Below, piece after piece: positions 18,850-26,050 of a DNA stretch of 64,000 nt. Origin of the DNA: Streptomyces sp. CB01249. GTDB lineage: Bacteria; Actinomycetota; Actinomycetes; Streptomycetales; Streptomycetaceae. Location of the stretch: NCBI RefSeq assembly GCF_001905735.1, contig NZ_LISW01000008.1, forward strand, positions 1 to 64,000, read 5' to 3'. The position numbers and the translations under genes were made by a program. A model generated the notes under the pieces. That model did no database searches. It had not been told where the DNA came from and saw only the letters and a list, made by a program, of their open reading frames with translations. Positions within the stretch are counted from its first letter, which is position 1. Each line of letters opens with the position of its first letter.

Positions 18850-19644
18850 GTGGAGGCGGGGCACGTGGCTGATTCTTATCCCCAGGAGGCCGTGTCACAA
18901 CGGATTCTCCGGTCCGAGACGGTGCTGGTGCTGGCGCTCTCGCTGGGGGCGAGTGGCGTGTCCGCCCTTATCAGCTTTGTCGGATCGCTGACGAAACCAG
19001 GAGGTTTGAAGGATCAGGCGGCGACCCTCAACAGCTCGGCCGCTCCGGGCCGCCCTTGGCTGGATCTCGCCTGGCAGCTCTTCGGCATCACGACCGCGCT
19101 GGTGCCCGTCGCGCTCGTCGCGCATCTGCTCATCCGGGAAGGGACCGGGCTGCGGGCCCTCGGCTTCGACCGCACCCGGCAGGGCCAGGACGTGGCACGG
19201 GGCGCGGTCGTCGCGGCGGGCATCGGCAGCGCCGGGCTGGCCTTCTACCTGGTGGCCAGGGCCGCCAGCTTCAACCTCACCGTCGTGCCCGAGTCGCTGC
19301 CCGACGTGTGGTGGAAGTTCCCCGTGCTCATCCTGTCGGCCCTCCAGAACGCCGTACTGGAGGAGGTGATCGTCGTCGGCTATCTGCTGCGCCGCTTGGG
19401 GCAGCTGGGCTGGACGCCGATGGCGGCCCTGGTGGCGAGCTCGGTGCTGCGCGGTTCGTACCACCTCTACCAGGGCATCGGCGGCTTCATCGGCAACATG
19501 GTGATGGGCGTCGTCTTCGTGCTGCTCTACCGGCGCTGGCAGCGGGTGGGCCCGCTCGTCGCGGCGCACGCCCTCCTGGACATCGGCGCGTTCGTCGGTT
19601 ACGCGCTGCTCGCCGGGAAGGTGAGCTGGCTGCCCACCCCGTGA
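18850..19644 (+). CDS. CPBP family intramembrane metalloprotease
   Basis: About 264 residues with seven or eight hydrophobic segments and the CPBP (Rce1-like) motifs: LEEVIVVGYLLRR (motif 1, Glu-Glu), GSYHLYQG (motif 2, His) and AHALLDIGAF (motif 3, His). The family cleaves substrates inside or near the membrane; bacterial members are linked to bacteriocin immunity and protein maturation. Three GTG codons are possible starts: 18850, 18865 and 18892. The last follows AGGAGG too closely (2 bases), so one of the first two is preferred. It converges on the PhzF-family gene with a gap of nine bases. Confidence 0.82.
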   Translation: MEAGHVADSYPQEAVSQRILRSETVLVLALSLGASGVSALISFVGSLTKPGGLKDQAATLNSSAAPGRPWLDLAWQLFGITTALVPVALVAHLLIREGTGLRALGFDRTRQGQDVARGAVVAAGIGSAGLAFYLVARAASFNLTVVPESLPDVWWKFPVLILSALQNAVLEEVIVVGYLLRRLGQLGWTPMAALVASSVLRGSYHLYQGIGGFIGNMVMGVVFVLLYRRWQRVGPLVAAHALLDIGAFVGYALLAGKVSWLPTP

Positions 19645-19653
19645 GCCCCCCGG

Positions 19654-20472
19654 CTACGGGCCGACGAGCAGTTCGCCGTCCAGCACCGTGACCGCCCGGC
19701 CCGTCAGCAGGGTGCGCGCGCCGCGCAGCGACGTCCGGACGAGACCCGAGCGCGCGGACGCCTGAAGGCCGGTCAGCTCGTCGCGGCCGAGCCGGGCCGA
19801 CCAGAAGGGGGCCAGGGCGGTGTGCGCGCTGCCGGTCACCGGGTCCTCGTCGATGCCCACGGCCGGGAAGAAGCCGCGCGAGACGTAGTCGTACGCACCC
19901 GTCGGCGCCGCGGCGGCCGTGGCGATGACGCCGCGCCGCGAGAGGGCGGCCAGCGCCGCGAAGTCCGGGGCCAGCGCCCGTACGGCCGCCTCGTCCTTCA
20001 GCTCCACCAGCAGGTCCCCGACCTGTGCACCCGTGTCGTGCACGGACAGCGGCTCCGCCCCCAGGGCTTCCGCGAGGCCGTCCGGCGCGGGCTCGAGGGT
20101 CAGCGCGGCGGTCGGGAAGTCGAGCGTGAGCGAACCGTCCGGGTGCGCGGCCGACGTCAGCGTGCCGCACCGGGCGGCGAAGCGGACCGTGCCGGTGGCG
20201 GCGCCCGTGGTGTGCAGGACGTGGGCCGTGGCGAGGGTGGCGTGGCCGCACATGTCCACCTCCGTGACCGGGGTGAACCACCGCAGCGCCCAGCCGGCGT
20301 CGCCGCCCGGCGGCAGCGGGTGGGCGAACGCGGTCTCGGAGAGGTTCAGCTCGGCGGCGACCCGCTGGAGGAAGGCGTCCTCGGGGAAGCCCTCGGGACC
20401 GAACAGCAGGACCCCTGCGGGGTTGCCGGAGAAGGGGCGGTCGGTGAACGCGTCTACGGTGCGAATCCTCAT
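19654..20472 (-). CDS. PhzF family isomerase/epimerase
   Basis: A 272-residue diaminopimelate-epimerase-fold protein. The PhzF hallmarks are visible: MRIRTVDAFTDRPFSGNPAGV at the N-terminus, the catalytic glutamate in LSETAF (about Glu46), GHATLATAH in the middle and the second-domain GxDEDPVTGSAH block. PhzF isomerises a phenazine precursor, but the wider family is found in species without phenazines and its substrates are mostly unknown. There are no phenazine genes nearby. It diverges from the HEAT-protein operon across about 130 bases. Confidence 0.9.
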   Translation of the reverse strand: MRIRTVDAFTDRPFSGNPAGVLLFGPEGFPEDAFLQRVAAELNLSETAFAHPLPPGGDAGWALRWFTPVTEVDMCGHATLATAHVLHTTGAATGTVRFAARCGTLTSAAHPDGSLTLDFPTAALTLEPAPDGLAEALGAEPLSVHDTGAQVGDLLVELKDEAAVRALAPDFAALAALSRRGVIATAAAAPTGAYDYVSRGFFPAVGIDEDPVTGSAHTALAPFWSARLGRDELTGLQASARSGLVRTSLRGARTLLTGRAVTVLDGELLVGP

Positions 20473-20548
20473 GCGCCGACCGTAGGTCTCCGTCCCGGCG
20501 CGGAACCAAGGCCAATCGCGGACCGGTGGCCCCGAAACCGCGCCGGGC

Positions 20549-20579
20549 TTGACCTTGTCACGGTGACAACCGCTTCACT
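20549..20579 (+). promoter_or_regulatory. MerR-type promoter with embedded operator
   Basis: TTGACC at 20549-20554 and TTCACT at 20574-20579 are 19 bases apart, the over-long spacing used by MerR-regulated promoters. The spacer contains a perfect palindrome TTGTCAC-G-GTGACAA at 20555-20569. The second gene of the operon it drives encodes a MerR protein, so autoregulation is likely. Confidence 0.7.
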
Positions 20580-20601
20580 CGGCCGCGAGGAGGTGGTTCC
20601 G

Positions 20602-21270
20602 ATGACCACGGCGAACGAGGACACGGCCCTCACGCGCGCGCTGCGCGGGCTGGAACACGCGGACGCGTCGGTGCGGCTGCGGACCGCGCTGGCGGTCGGA
20701 TCGGCGCCGGACACGCGGCTGGTGGACCGGCTCGTGGAGCGGTGCGCGGCCGAGCCGGACTTCTCCGTACGGGAGATGCTGACCTGGGCGCTCACCCGGC
20801 ACCCGCAGGACCTGACGGTGCCCAGGCTCGTCGGCGAGCTCCGCTCGGAGCGCCCGCGGGCCCGCAGCCAGGCCCTGCACACGCTGTCCAAGACCGGGGA
20901 CCGGCGGGCCTGGCCGGCGCTCACCCGGGCGCTGCTCACCGACCCCGACGAGGAGGTGGCGCGCACCGCTTGGCGGACCGCGGTCGTCCTCGTGCCCGAG
21001 GACGAGGCGCCCGCGCTCGCCGCGGTGCTGGCCGGGCAGCTCGGGCGCGGGGCCCGCGAGACGCGGCTGAGCCTCAGCCGGGCGCTGATCGCACTCGGCG
21101 CGGCGGCCGGTGCGGTGCTGCACGACGCCGCCGCGCACCCCGAACCCCGGGTCTGCGAGCACGCGCTCGCCACCGAGGAGCTGCGGCGCGACCCGGACGC
21201 CGGGTTCGACCTCGCGATCGAGGAGGCGAAGCGGAGGGTGGCCCTCGGGCCGTACGGTGGTCCAGCCTGA
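20602..21270 (+). CDS. HEAT-repeat protein, partner of the adjacent MerR-HEAT regulator
   Basis: A 222-residue all-helical protein made of about six HEAT repeats (for example LEHADASVRLRTALAVG, DFSVREMLTWALTRH, RPRARSQALHTLSKTGD, DEEVARTAWRTAV). There is no signal peptide or catalytic motif; HEAT solenoids bind other proteins. ATG 20602 has GAGGAGG at 20587-20593. It lies 19 bases upstream of a MerR regulator that itself ends in HEAT-like repeats, so the two probably interact. It is transcribed from a MerR-type promoter. Confidence 0.85.
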   Translation: MTTANEDTALTRALRGLEHADASVRLRTALAVGSAPDTRLVDRLVERCAAEPDFSVREMLTWALTRHPQDLTVPRLVGELRSERPRARSQALHTLSKTGDRRAWPALTRALLTDPDEEVARTAWRTAVVLVPEDEAPALAAVLAGQLGRGARETRLSLSRALIALGAAAGAVLHDAAAHPEPRVCEHALATEELRRDPDAGFDLAIEEAKRRVALGPYGGPA

Positions 21271-21289
21271 TCCGAACGAAAGGCCCTAC

Positions 21290-22288
21290 GTGTTGATCGG
21301 TGAGGTGGCGCGGCGGTCCGGGGTCAGTGCGCGCATGCTGCGGCACTACGAGTCGCTGGGGCTGGTGCGGCCGACAGGGCGCAACGACGTCGGGTACCGG
21401 GAGTACTCCGGCGAGGACGTCCGGCGCATCTTCCACATCGAGAGCCTGCGGTCCCTCGGCCTCTCGCTGCGCGAGGTGGGGCGCGCGCTGGACGATCCCG
21501 GCTTCAGCCCGGCCGGTCTCGTGGACGACCTCGTCCGGCGGACCCGGGAACGGATCGCGAGCGAGACGGAGCTGCTGAACCGGCTGAGCCGGATCGGCGC
21601 CGCCGAACCCGGGGACTGGGAGGGCGTCCTGCGTACCGTCGCCCTTCTCCAGGCCCTGGGCTCCGCCAGCCCCGGCACCCGGCAGCGGGCGGCGTTGTCC
21701 TCGGCGGGCGAGGCGCCCGTGCCGGTGGAGGCCCTGGTCGAGGCGGTGTTGAGCGAGCCGGACCCGAGCGTGGCCGGGGCGCTGCGGTGGGCCCTGGCAC
21801 GGTCCGGCGGCGGGCTCGCCCTGCTGGCGGAGGGCCTGGACTCGCCCGATGCGGCGGTGCGCGCCCGTGCGGTGCGCGCGGTCGCCGGGATCCTGGGCGA
21901 GGCCGCGAGCGCGCTGCTGCGGGACGCTCTCGGGCACCCCGATGTCGCGGTACGCCAGTACGCCGCGCCCGCGCTGGGCGCGCGCGGGGTGGCCGAGGCG
22001 GTGCCGACGCTCATCGGCATGGTCGCGGAGGCGGTACGGGACGTGGACGCGGCCGACGCGCTCGGTGTGCTGGCCGCTGATCCGGAGACGGCCGAGCGGA
22101 TCGCCTCCGCGCTCGTCGGCCGCCTCGCCGACCCGGCCCTCGACGCGCCCGCCCGCCGCCGCCTCACCCAGGCGCTGGCGGACATCCCGGGCCCGACGGC
22201 GACGCGGGCGCTCGGGGAGCTGGCGGAGGACGAGGACCGGGGAGTGGCGGTGACGGCGGTGTATCTGCTGGGGCTGCGCGAGGGGTGA
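21290..22288 (+). CDS. MerR-family regulator with C-terminal HEAT repeats
   Basis: A 332-residue fusion. Residues 1-70 are a classical MerR winged helix (LIGEVARRSGVSARMLRHYE, GYREYSGEDVRR) followed by the dimerisation helix to about residue 110. Instead of a small effector pocket, residues about 125-330 form HEAT-like helical repeats (VAGALRWALARSG, DAAVRARAVRAVAGILGE, DVAVRQYAAPALGARG). GTG 21290 is preceded by AAAGG at 21279-21283. It is co-transcribed with the HEAT protein upstream and probably controls the palindromic promoter at 20549-20579. A protein rather than a small molecule may be its input; this is inference. Confidence 0.87.
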   Translation: MLIGEVARRSGVSARMLRHYESLGLVRPTGRNDVGYREYSGEDVRRIFHIESLRSLGLSLREVGRALDDPGFSPAGLVDDLVRRTRERIASETELLNRLSRIGAAEPGDWEGVLRTVALLQALGSASPGTRQRAALSSAGEAPVPVEALVEAVLSEPDPSVAGALRWALARSGGGLALLAEGLDSPDAAVRARAVRAVAGILGEAASALLRDALGHPDVAVRQYAAPALGARGVAEAVPTLIGMVAEAVRDVDAADALGVLAADPETAERIASALVGRLADPALDAPARRRLTQALADIPGPTATRALGELAEDEDRGVAVTAVYLLGLREG

Positions 22289-22301
22289 GCCCGGCCCGGC
22301 G

Positions 22302-22727
22302 TCAGCCCCGGGCGGCGGCGAGGGCCGCAGTGTCCATGTAGTCGCGGACGTGGGTGATCAGGCCGTCGCGGACCCGGAGCACGAGCAGGCCGGGGACGGT
22401 GAACGCGGCGCCGGTGGCCGGGAACGTCCCCGCCACCACATGCTCGGCGACGATCACCTCCGGGTCGTCCGTCCCGTACGCGGACACCGTCCTGACCTCG
22501 TCGATCCGTACGGGGCTCGCGCCCCAGACCGCCCGGTAGCCGGTGCGCACGGCCTCGCGGCCCTCGTAGCGCGGGGGAAAGCCGGGAGCGGTGAAGGGGA
22601 ACTCGTGCACCGCGTCGGCCGCGTACAGGTCCGCGAGATCGTCCGCGGACTTGTCGAGCATGGCCCGGTGATAGGCGGCCAGGGCCTCGCGGGGGCTACG
22701 GGCACGGGGGGATTCCGGTTGCGGCAC
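22302..22727 (-). CDS. SnoaL-like (NTF2-fold) protein
   Basis: A 141-residue protein of the SnoaL/ketosteroid-isomerase-like NTF2 fold: an N-terminal helix (ALAAYHRAMLDKSADDLADLYAADAVHEFPF) followed by a curved sheet (GREAVRTGYRAVWG, VIVAEHVVAGTF, LVLRVRDGLITHVRDYMD). Such proteins are small enzymes or ligand-binding domains with unpredictable substrates. GTG 22727 with GGAG upstream is the best start. It diverges from a TetR gene over an 84-base region containing a perfect palindrome, so the TetR protein very likely controls it. Confidence 0.83.
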   Translation of the reverse strand: MPQPESPRARSPREALAAYHRAMLDKSADDLADLYAADAVHEFPFTAPGFPPRYEGREAVRTGYRAVWGASPVRIDEVRTVSAYGTDDPEVIVAEHVVAGTFPATGAAFTVPGLLVLRVRDGLITHVRDYMDTAALAAARG

Positions 22728-22741
22728 GGCACGGCTCCATT

Positions 22742-22761
22742 CGCTCAACACTTGTTGAGCG
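22742..22761. promoter_or_regulatory. Putative TetR operator between divergent genes
   Basis: A perfect 9-bp inverted repeat with a 2-base centre, CGCTCAACA-CT-TGTTGAGCG, between the divergent SnoaL and TetR starts. Size and position are typical for a TetR operator governing both genes. Confidence 0.8.
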
Positions 22762-22811
22762 TGACCGTAGGGTGTGCGGAGAGGTTCGGTCAACGGCTGT
22801 AGAGTCGCGGC

Positions 22812-23381
22812 GTGACCACGCCCCGGGAGACCCGCGCCGACCGCCGCCGCGCCACGGAGGCGCGCATCCTGGAAAAGGCCCGGGAGGAGTTCGCCGCCAA
22901 GGGGTTCGACCGGACGACCATCCGTGCGGTGGCGGGTGCGGCCGGGGTGGACCCGGCCCTGGTCATGCAGTACTTCGGCTCGAAGCGGGAGCTGTTCGGC
23001 CGGGCGGTGCAGACGTTCACCGCGCCACCTGCGGAGGCCGTGGACGCGGACGCGTTCGCCGACCGGATGCTGGCCACGCTGGGCCTGAAGCTGGGCGGTC
23101 TGCCCGAGGGGACGCTCGCGGTGCTGCGGTCCATGCTCACCGATCCGGCGGCCGCCGATCATGTACGGACCGCGCTCGGCGGTCAGATCGCCGACGCCGG
23201 TGCCGCCGTCCCGGCGCCCGACGACCGGGAACTCCGCGCCGCCCTGGCGGTCACCACCCTGCTCGGGGTGACCATCGGTCATCAGCTCCTGGGGCTGCCG
23301 GTGTTGCGCGAGGCGTCGTCCGAACGGATCGCCGCGTTGCTCAGGCCCGCGCTCAACGCGCTGGCCGAGCCCGCGCCGTGA
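22812..23381 (+). CDS. TetR/AcrR family repressor
   Basis: A 189-residue regulator. The N-terminal helix-turn-helix is clear (RRRATEARILEKAREEFAAKGFDRTTIRAVAGAAGVDPALVMQYFGSK region; TTIRAVAGAAGVDPALVMQY is the HTH), followed by a ligand-binding TetR_C domain of the short actinobacterial type. The start is GTG 22812. It faces the SnoaL gene across a palindromic operator. Its last 100 bases overlap the 3' end of the convergent hypothetical gene. Confidence 0.88.
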   Translation: MTTPRETRADRRRATEARILEKAREEFAAKGFDRTTIRAVAGAAGVDPALVMQYFGSKRELFGRAVQTFTAPPAEAVDADAFADRMLATLGLKLGGLPEGTLAVLRSMLTDPAAADHVRTALGGQIADAGAAVPAPDDRELRAALAVTTLLGVTIGHQLLGLPVLREASSERIAALLRPALNALAEPAP

Positions 23382-23773
23382 ACGTCGTGCGGTGCTTTGC
23401 CGGCGTTCTGCTCCCGTAGCGCGGCGGCCGCCTCCAGCAGGGTCCAGCCGTCCACTTCCACCCGGCGCCGGTCCGACGGCTGCCATCCGTGGGCCTTCGC
23501 CGCATCGAGCAGGGCGCGGACGGCGCCCGGTTCGTGCAGGTTGAGGGAGGCGCCCCCGACGAAGCCCACGTCTCCGGAGCCCAGGAGAGCGCCGCCCGGG
23601 ACATAGCGGTCCGGGCCCTCGGTGAAGACGAGGCGGAGGGGTCCGCCCGGCTCGCGGTGGAGCGTGAGGATCTGGCGGCAGGGCCCGCCGTCGTCGTGCC
23701 GGTGGCGCAGCGTCCACCGATACGTGTGCCCGTCGGCGACCAGCCGCCGGGCCTTCGTCGCGTTGCGGGGCAT
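23282..23773 (-). CDS. Hypothetical protein, convergent with the TetR gene
   Basis: About 163 residues, unrecognised. The N-terminal 100 residues look folded and conserved: a basic start (MPRNATKARRLVADGHTYRW), a beta-rich stretch with GGPCRQILTLHREPGGPLRLVF, then a helix-rich ending (VRALLDAAKAHGWQPSD, TLLEAAAALREQ). The last 35 residues overlap the TetR gene on the other strand by 100 bases and are low-complexity. The ATG at 23773 lies 16 bases beyond the stop of the phosphotransferase gene upstream, so the two are probably co-transcribed. Confidence 0.6.
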   Translation of the reverse strand: MPRNATKARRLVADGHTYRWTLRHRHDDGGPCRQILTLHREPGGPLRLVFTEGPDRYVPGGALLGSGDVGFVGGASLNLHEPGAVRALLDAAKAHGWQPSDRRRVEVDGWTLLEAAAALREQNAGKAPHDVHGAGSASALSAGLSNAAIRSDDASRNTGSPRS

Positions 23774-23789
23774 GGGTCGAGCGTACGGC

Positions 23790-24590
23790 TCAGTCCAGCA
23801 GGGCGGCTGTGAACGTCCGGCGGTGGTCCACCAGCCAGGTCTGTACGCGGTCCCAGCGCTCCCATCCACCGCGCTCGGCCAGCGCCCGGACGTAGACGGG
23901 GTCCTCGTCGGCCACGCGGCGCGCGACGAAGGCCCGGCAGACCTCCGTGGCCTGCTCGATGACGCCGGGCAGTCCGGCGCGTTCGCCCGCCGGGAGTCCG
24001 TAACCGTCGGCGAGGATCCGCAGCCGTGCGACCGCGTCCAGCCCGGCGGGGTAGAGAGCGGCCGCGGATTCGGGGTCCAGCATGGGTGCCCAGTAGCGGG
24101 CGGTCATGGCGACGTCCCACAGGGCGCGGCCCGGGGCCGCCAGGTCGAAGTCGATCAGTGCCGCGGCGCGACCGTCGCGGAACACGACGTTGTCCGGGCA
24201 CACGTCGTTGTGGCACACGAGCGTCCCGCCCTCCGGGTCGGCGAGGTCCGTGGGCCACGCGGCGCGGGTGTCGGCCGGGACGGCCGCACCGGCCTCGTGC
24301 AGCCGCCGCAGCAAGCGCCCCACCGATGCGAGGGCGGAAGGCGTCATCGCCCAGTCCGGGAACGGCGGCAGCGCCACGTCGCCGGGGATGAACGTCAGCC
24401 GCTCACGGCCGCCCGCGGTGGGACCGACGGGGGTCGGCGCCGCGTCGAAGCCGTGCTCCTTCAGTGCGCGGAGGTACGCGTGGAGTTCGCGCGCGTGGCG
24501 TGGTGCGGGCCGCTCCACCAGCTCCCCTCGGCGGAAGACGGCCCCCGCGTTCGCCATGCCGCCGATCAGCGGCTCTTCCCCGTCCGTCAT
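23790..24590 (-). CDS. Aminoglycoside phosphotransferase (APH) family kinase
   Basis: A 266-residue member of the APH/choline-kinase fold. The catalytic loop VCHNDVCPDNVV (His-Asn-Asp, then Asn) and the metal motif ALIDFDLA are intact; the N-terminal nucleotide-binding lobe is short. Most such chromosomal genes in Streptomyces phosphorylate unknown small molecules; a resistance role cannot be claimed. It starts at ATG 24590 and is followed at 16 bases by the hypothetical gene at 23282. Confidence 0.82.
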   Translation of the reverse strand: MTDGEEPLIGGMANAGAVFRRGELVERPAPRHARELHAYLRALKEHGFDAAPTPVGPTAGGRERLTFIPGDVALPPFPDWAMTPSALASVGRLLRRLHEAGAAVPADTRAAWPTDLADPEGGTLVCHNDVCPDNVVFRDGRAAALIDFDLAAPGRALWDVAMTARYWAPMLDPESAAALYPAGLDAVARLRILADGYGLPAGERAGLPGVIEQATEVCRAFVARRVADEDPVYVRALAERGGWERWDRVQTWLVDHRRTFTAALLD

Positions 24591-24639
24591 GGGGTCACGC
24601 TATCGCCGGCGCGCGGGTCGCCCGAACCGGAGCGGCCGT

Positions 24640-24906
24640 CTACAGGCCGAACCAGCCGTACAGGCGCGGGTGTTGGGCCTGCGCGCACGGGTCGTAGTCC
24701 GGGTCGTGGTCCGGGTTGTAGGTGGACCCGTACGGGTCGGAGGACAGGGTCAGCCCCTCATCGGAGCCGGAGGACAAGCTCAGGCCCTCGTCGGGGCAGC
24801 TCCCGCCGACGGGCTGCACGGCCCACCAGGCAAAAAGGCACAGGCCCGCGATCGTGCCGAAGGCGGCGAGCTTGCGGAGCGGGAGCGATAGGAGAGGCGA
24901 GGTCAC
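24640..24906 (-). CDS. Small membrane-anchored or secreted hypothetical protein
   Basis: An 88-residue protein: basic N-terminus, one hydrophobic segment at about residues 11-31, then an acidic, Ser/Asp-rich outer part with two copies of DEGLxLSS and a run of DPDYDP-type residues. The two cysteines flank the outer domain. GTG 24906 is preceded by an overlapping CGAGG. It is short and unrecognised; the signal-anchor layout argues that it is real. Confidence 0.5.
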   Translation of the reverse strand: MTSPLLSLPLRKLAAFGTIAGLCLFAWWAVQPVGGSCPDEGLSLSSGSDEGLTLSSDPYGSTYNPDHDPDYDPCAQAQHPRLYGWFGL

Positions 24907-24967
24907 CTCGGGATGATACGGACGGTCGCCCGGCCGCGTCGGTCAGGGGTTGTCATGCGATCGGTTC

Positions 24968-25006
24968 CGATATATCGTTGAGGCATCGCGACAGTACAGC
25001 GATAAC
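24968..25006 (+). promoter_or_regulatory. Predicted promoter and PadR operator
   Basis: Palindrome CGATATATCG at 24968-24977, then TTGAGG (24978-24983) and GATAAC (25001-25006) with 17-base spacing; ATCGC and GCGAT (24985-24989, 24999-25003) form a second inverted repeat inside the promoter. A/T-rich palindromes of this sort are typical PadR sites, consistent with autoregulation. Confidence 0.6.
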
Positions 25007-25037
25007 CGAAAGATCAACGTAAGCAGAGGAGTACGTC

Positions 25038-25652
25038 ATGCGTTCACATGGATTCGAGCATGGGCATGCACATGGTCACGGGCGCGGCCCGTACGGCCCC
25101 GAGGGGCGACGTGGTGGTTTCGAGGGGCAGCGGGCGGCGTTCGGGCCGTTCGGGCCGCCGTTCGGCGGGGGGCCGTTCGGTGGCGGACGGGGCCGGGGCG
25201 GCGGCCGGGGGAGGGCGCGGCGCGGTGACGTGCGCGCTTCGATCCTGGCGCTGCTCAAGGACCGGCCGATGCACGGGTACGAGATGATCCAGGAGATCGG
25301 CGAGCGCAGCGGCGGGGCCTGGCGGCCCAGCCCCGGCTCGGTGTACCCGACCCTTCAGCTGCTGGAGGACGAGGGGCTGATCACCAGCGCGAGCGAGGGC
25401 GGCAAGAAGCTGTTCACGCTCACCGACACCGGCCGCACCGAGGCCGAGACCGGTCCCGAGGCGCCCTGGGAAGAGGCCGGGCGCGGGGTCGACTGGGAGA
25501 GCATGAACGAGGTCCGGCAGGCCGGGTTCGGTCTGATGGAGGCGTTCGGCCAGGTCTGGAAGACCGGCTCGTCCGACCAGCGCGACAAGGCGGTCGCCGT
25601 CATCAACGAGGCCCGCAAGAAGCTGTACCTCATTCTCGCCGACGAGCACTGA
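25038..25652 (+). CDS. PadR-family transcriptional regulator with His/Gly-rich N-terminus
   Basis: A 204-residue protein. Residues 1-62 are low-complexity, first rich in His and Gly (HGFEHGHAHGHGRG) and then in Gly, Pro, Phe and Arg. The PadR winged helix begins near residue 64 (RGDVRASILALLKDRPMHGYEMIQEI, GSVYPTLQLLEDEGLI), and a C-terminal dimerisation helix pair ends the protein. The His-rich tail could bind metal ions, which is inference. ATG 25038 has GCAGAGGAG upstream. It appears to be a single-gene unit with its own operator and a perfect terminator. Confidence 0.88.
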   Translation: MRSHGFEHGHAHGHGRGPYGPEGRRGGFEGQRAAFGPFGPPFGGGPFGGGRGRGGGRGRARRGDVRASILALLKDRPMHGYEMIQEIGERSGGAWRPSPGSVYPTLQLLEDEGLITSASEGGKKLFTLTDTGRTEAETGPEAPWEEAGRGVDWESMNEVRQAGFGLMEAFGQVWKTGSSDQRDKAVAVINEARKKLYLILADEH

Positions 25653-25675
25653 GCCCCGCCGTGGGCCGGTGTGAC

Positions 25676-25706
25676 GGAGCCCGGCGGCCCCAGGCCGCCG
25701 GGCTCC
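25676..25706. terminator. Bidirectional terminator after the PadR gene
   Basis: Perfect 14-bp stem (25676-25689 with 25693-25706) with a 3-base loop, between the PadR gene and the convergent small gene ending at 25714. Confidence 0.8.
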
Positions 25707-25713
25707 TCGCTGT

Positions 25714-25902
25714 TCACGTGTCCGCGGTGACGGGCCAGATCCGCGCCGCGTCGAAGCGGTCGGACGCGCGGGGGTGCGGTCCGTCGTCGTGGCAGTGGAA
25801 CGCGCACCAGAACAGATCCGCCGGCAGGGCGTCCAGGGGCGCGTGGACCCGGTAGACGTACTCGCGCCCGTCGAGCGCCGGCAGGGACACCAGCCAGCTC
25901 AC
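25714..25902 (-). CDS. Small hypothetical protein
   Basis: A 62-residue soluble protein (begins MSWLVSLPALDGREYVYRV) with a beta-rich, aromatic composition and two cysteines in FWCAFHCHDDGPH. GTG 25902 is preceded by GGAGGGGG at a suitable distance, and a terminator lies beyond the stop, so I accept it as a gene. I do not recognise a family. Confidence 0.55.
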   Translation of the reverse strand: MSWLVSLPALDGREYVYRVHAPLDALPADLFWCAFHCHDDGPHPRASDRFDAARIWPVTADT

Positions 25903-26050
25903 CCCGGTCCCCCTCCCGCCGCGCCGCGAACAACCGCTCCGTTCTGTGGGACGTGTGTGAACGGGGCGTCGGTTGCCCCTCCCGCCGAGCGCTGTACGCG
26001 TCAGGTGTCACCGGGGTGACGGTCCTGACCGCAGCTGTCATGATGTGCCG

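Noticed and set aside
19654..20472. Phenazine biosynthesis cluster
   Set aside because: Only a PhzF-family protein is present; no other phenazine gene is in the window, and the family is broad.
23790..24590. Antibiotic-resistance aminoglycoside kinase
   Set aside because: The APH fold is clear, but it lacks context and close resemblance to known resistance enzymes, so only the family is called.
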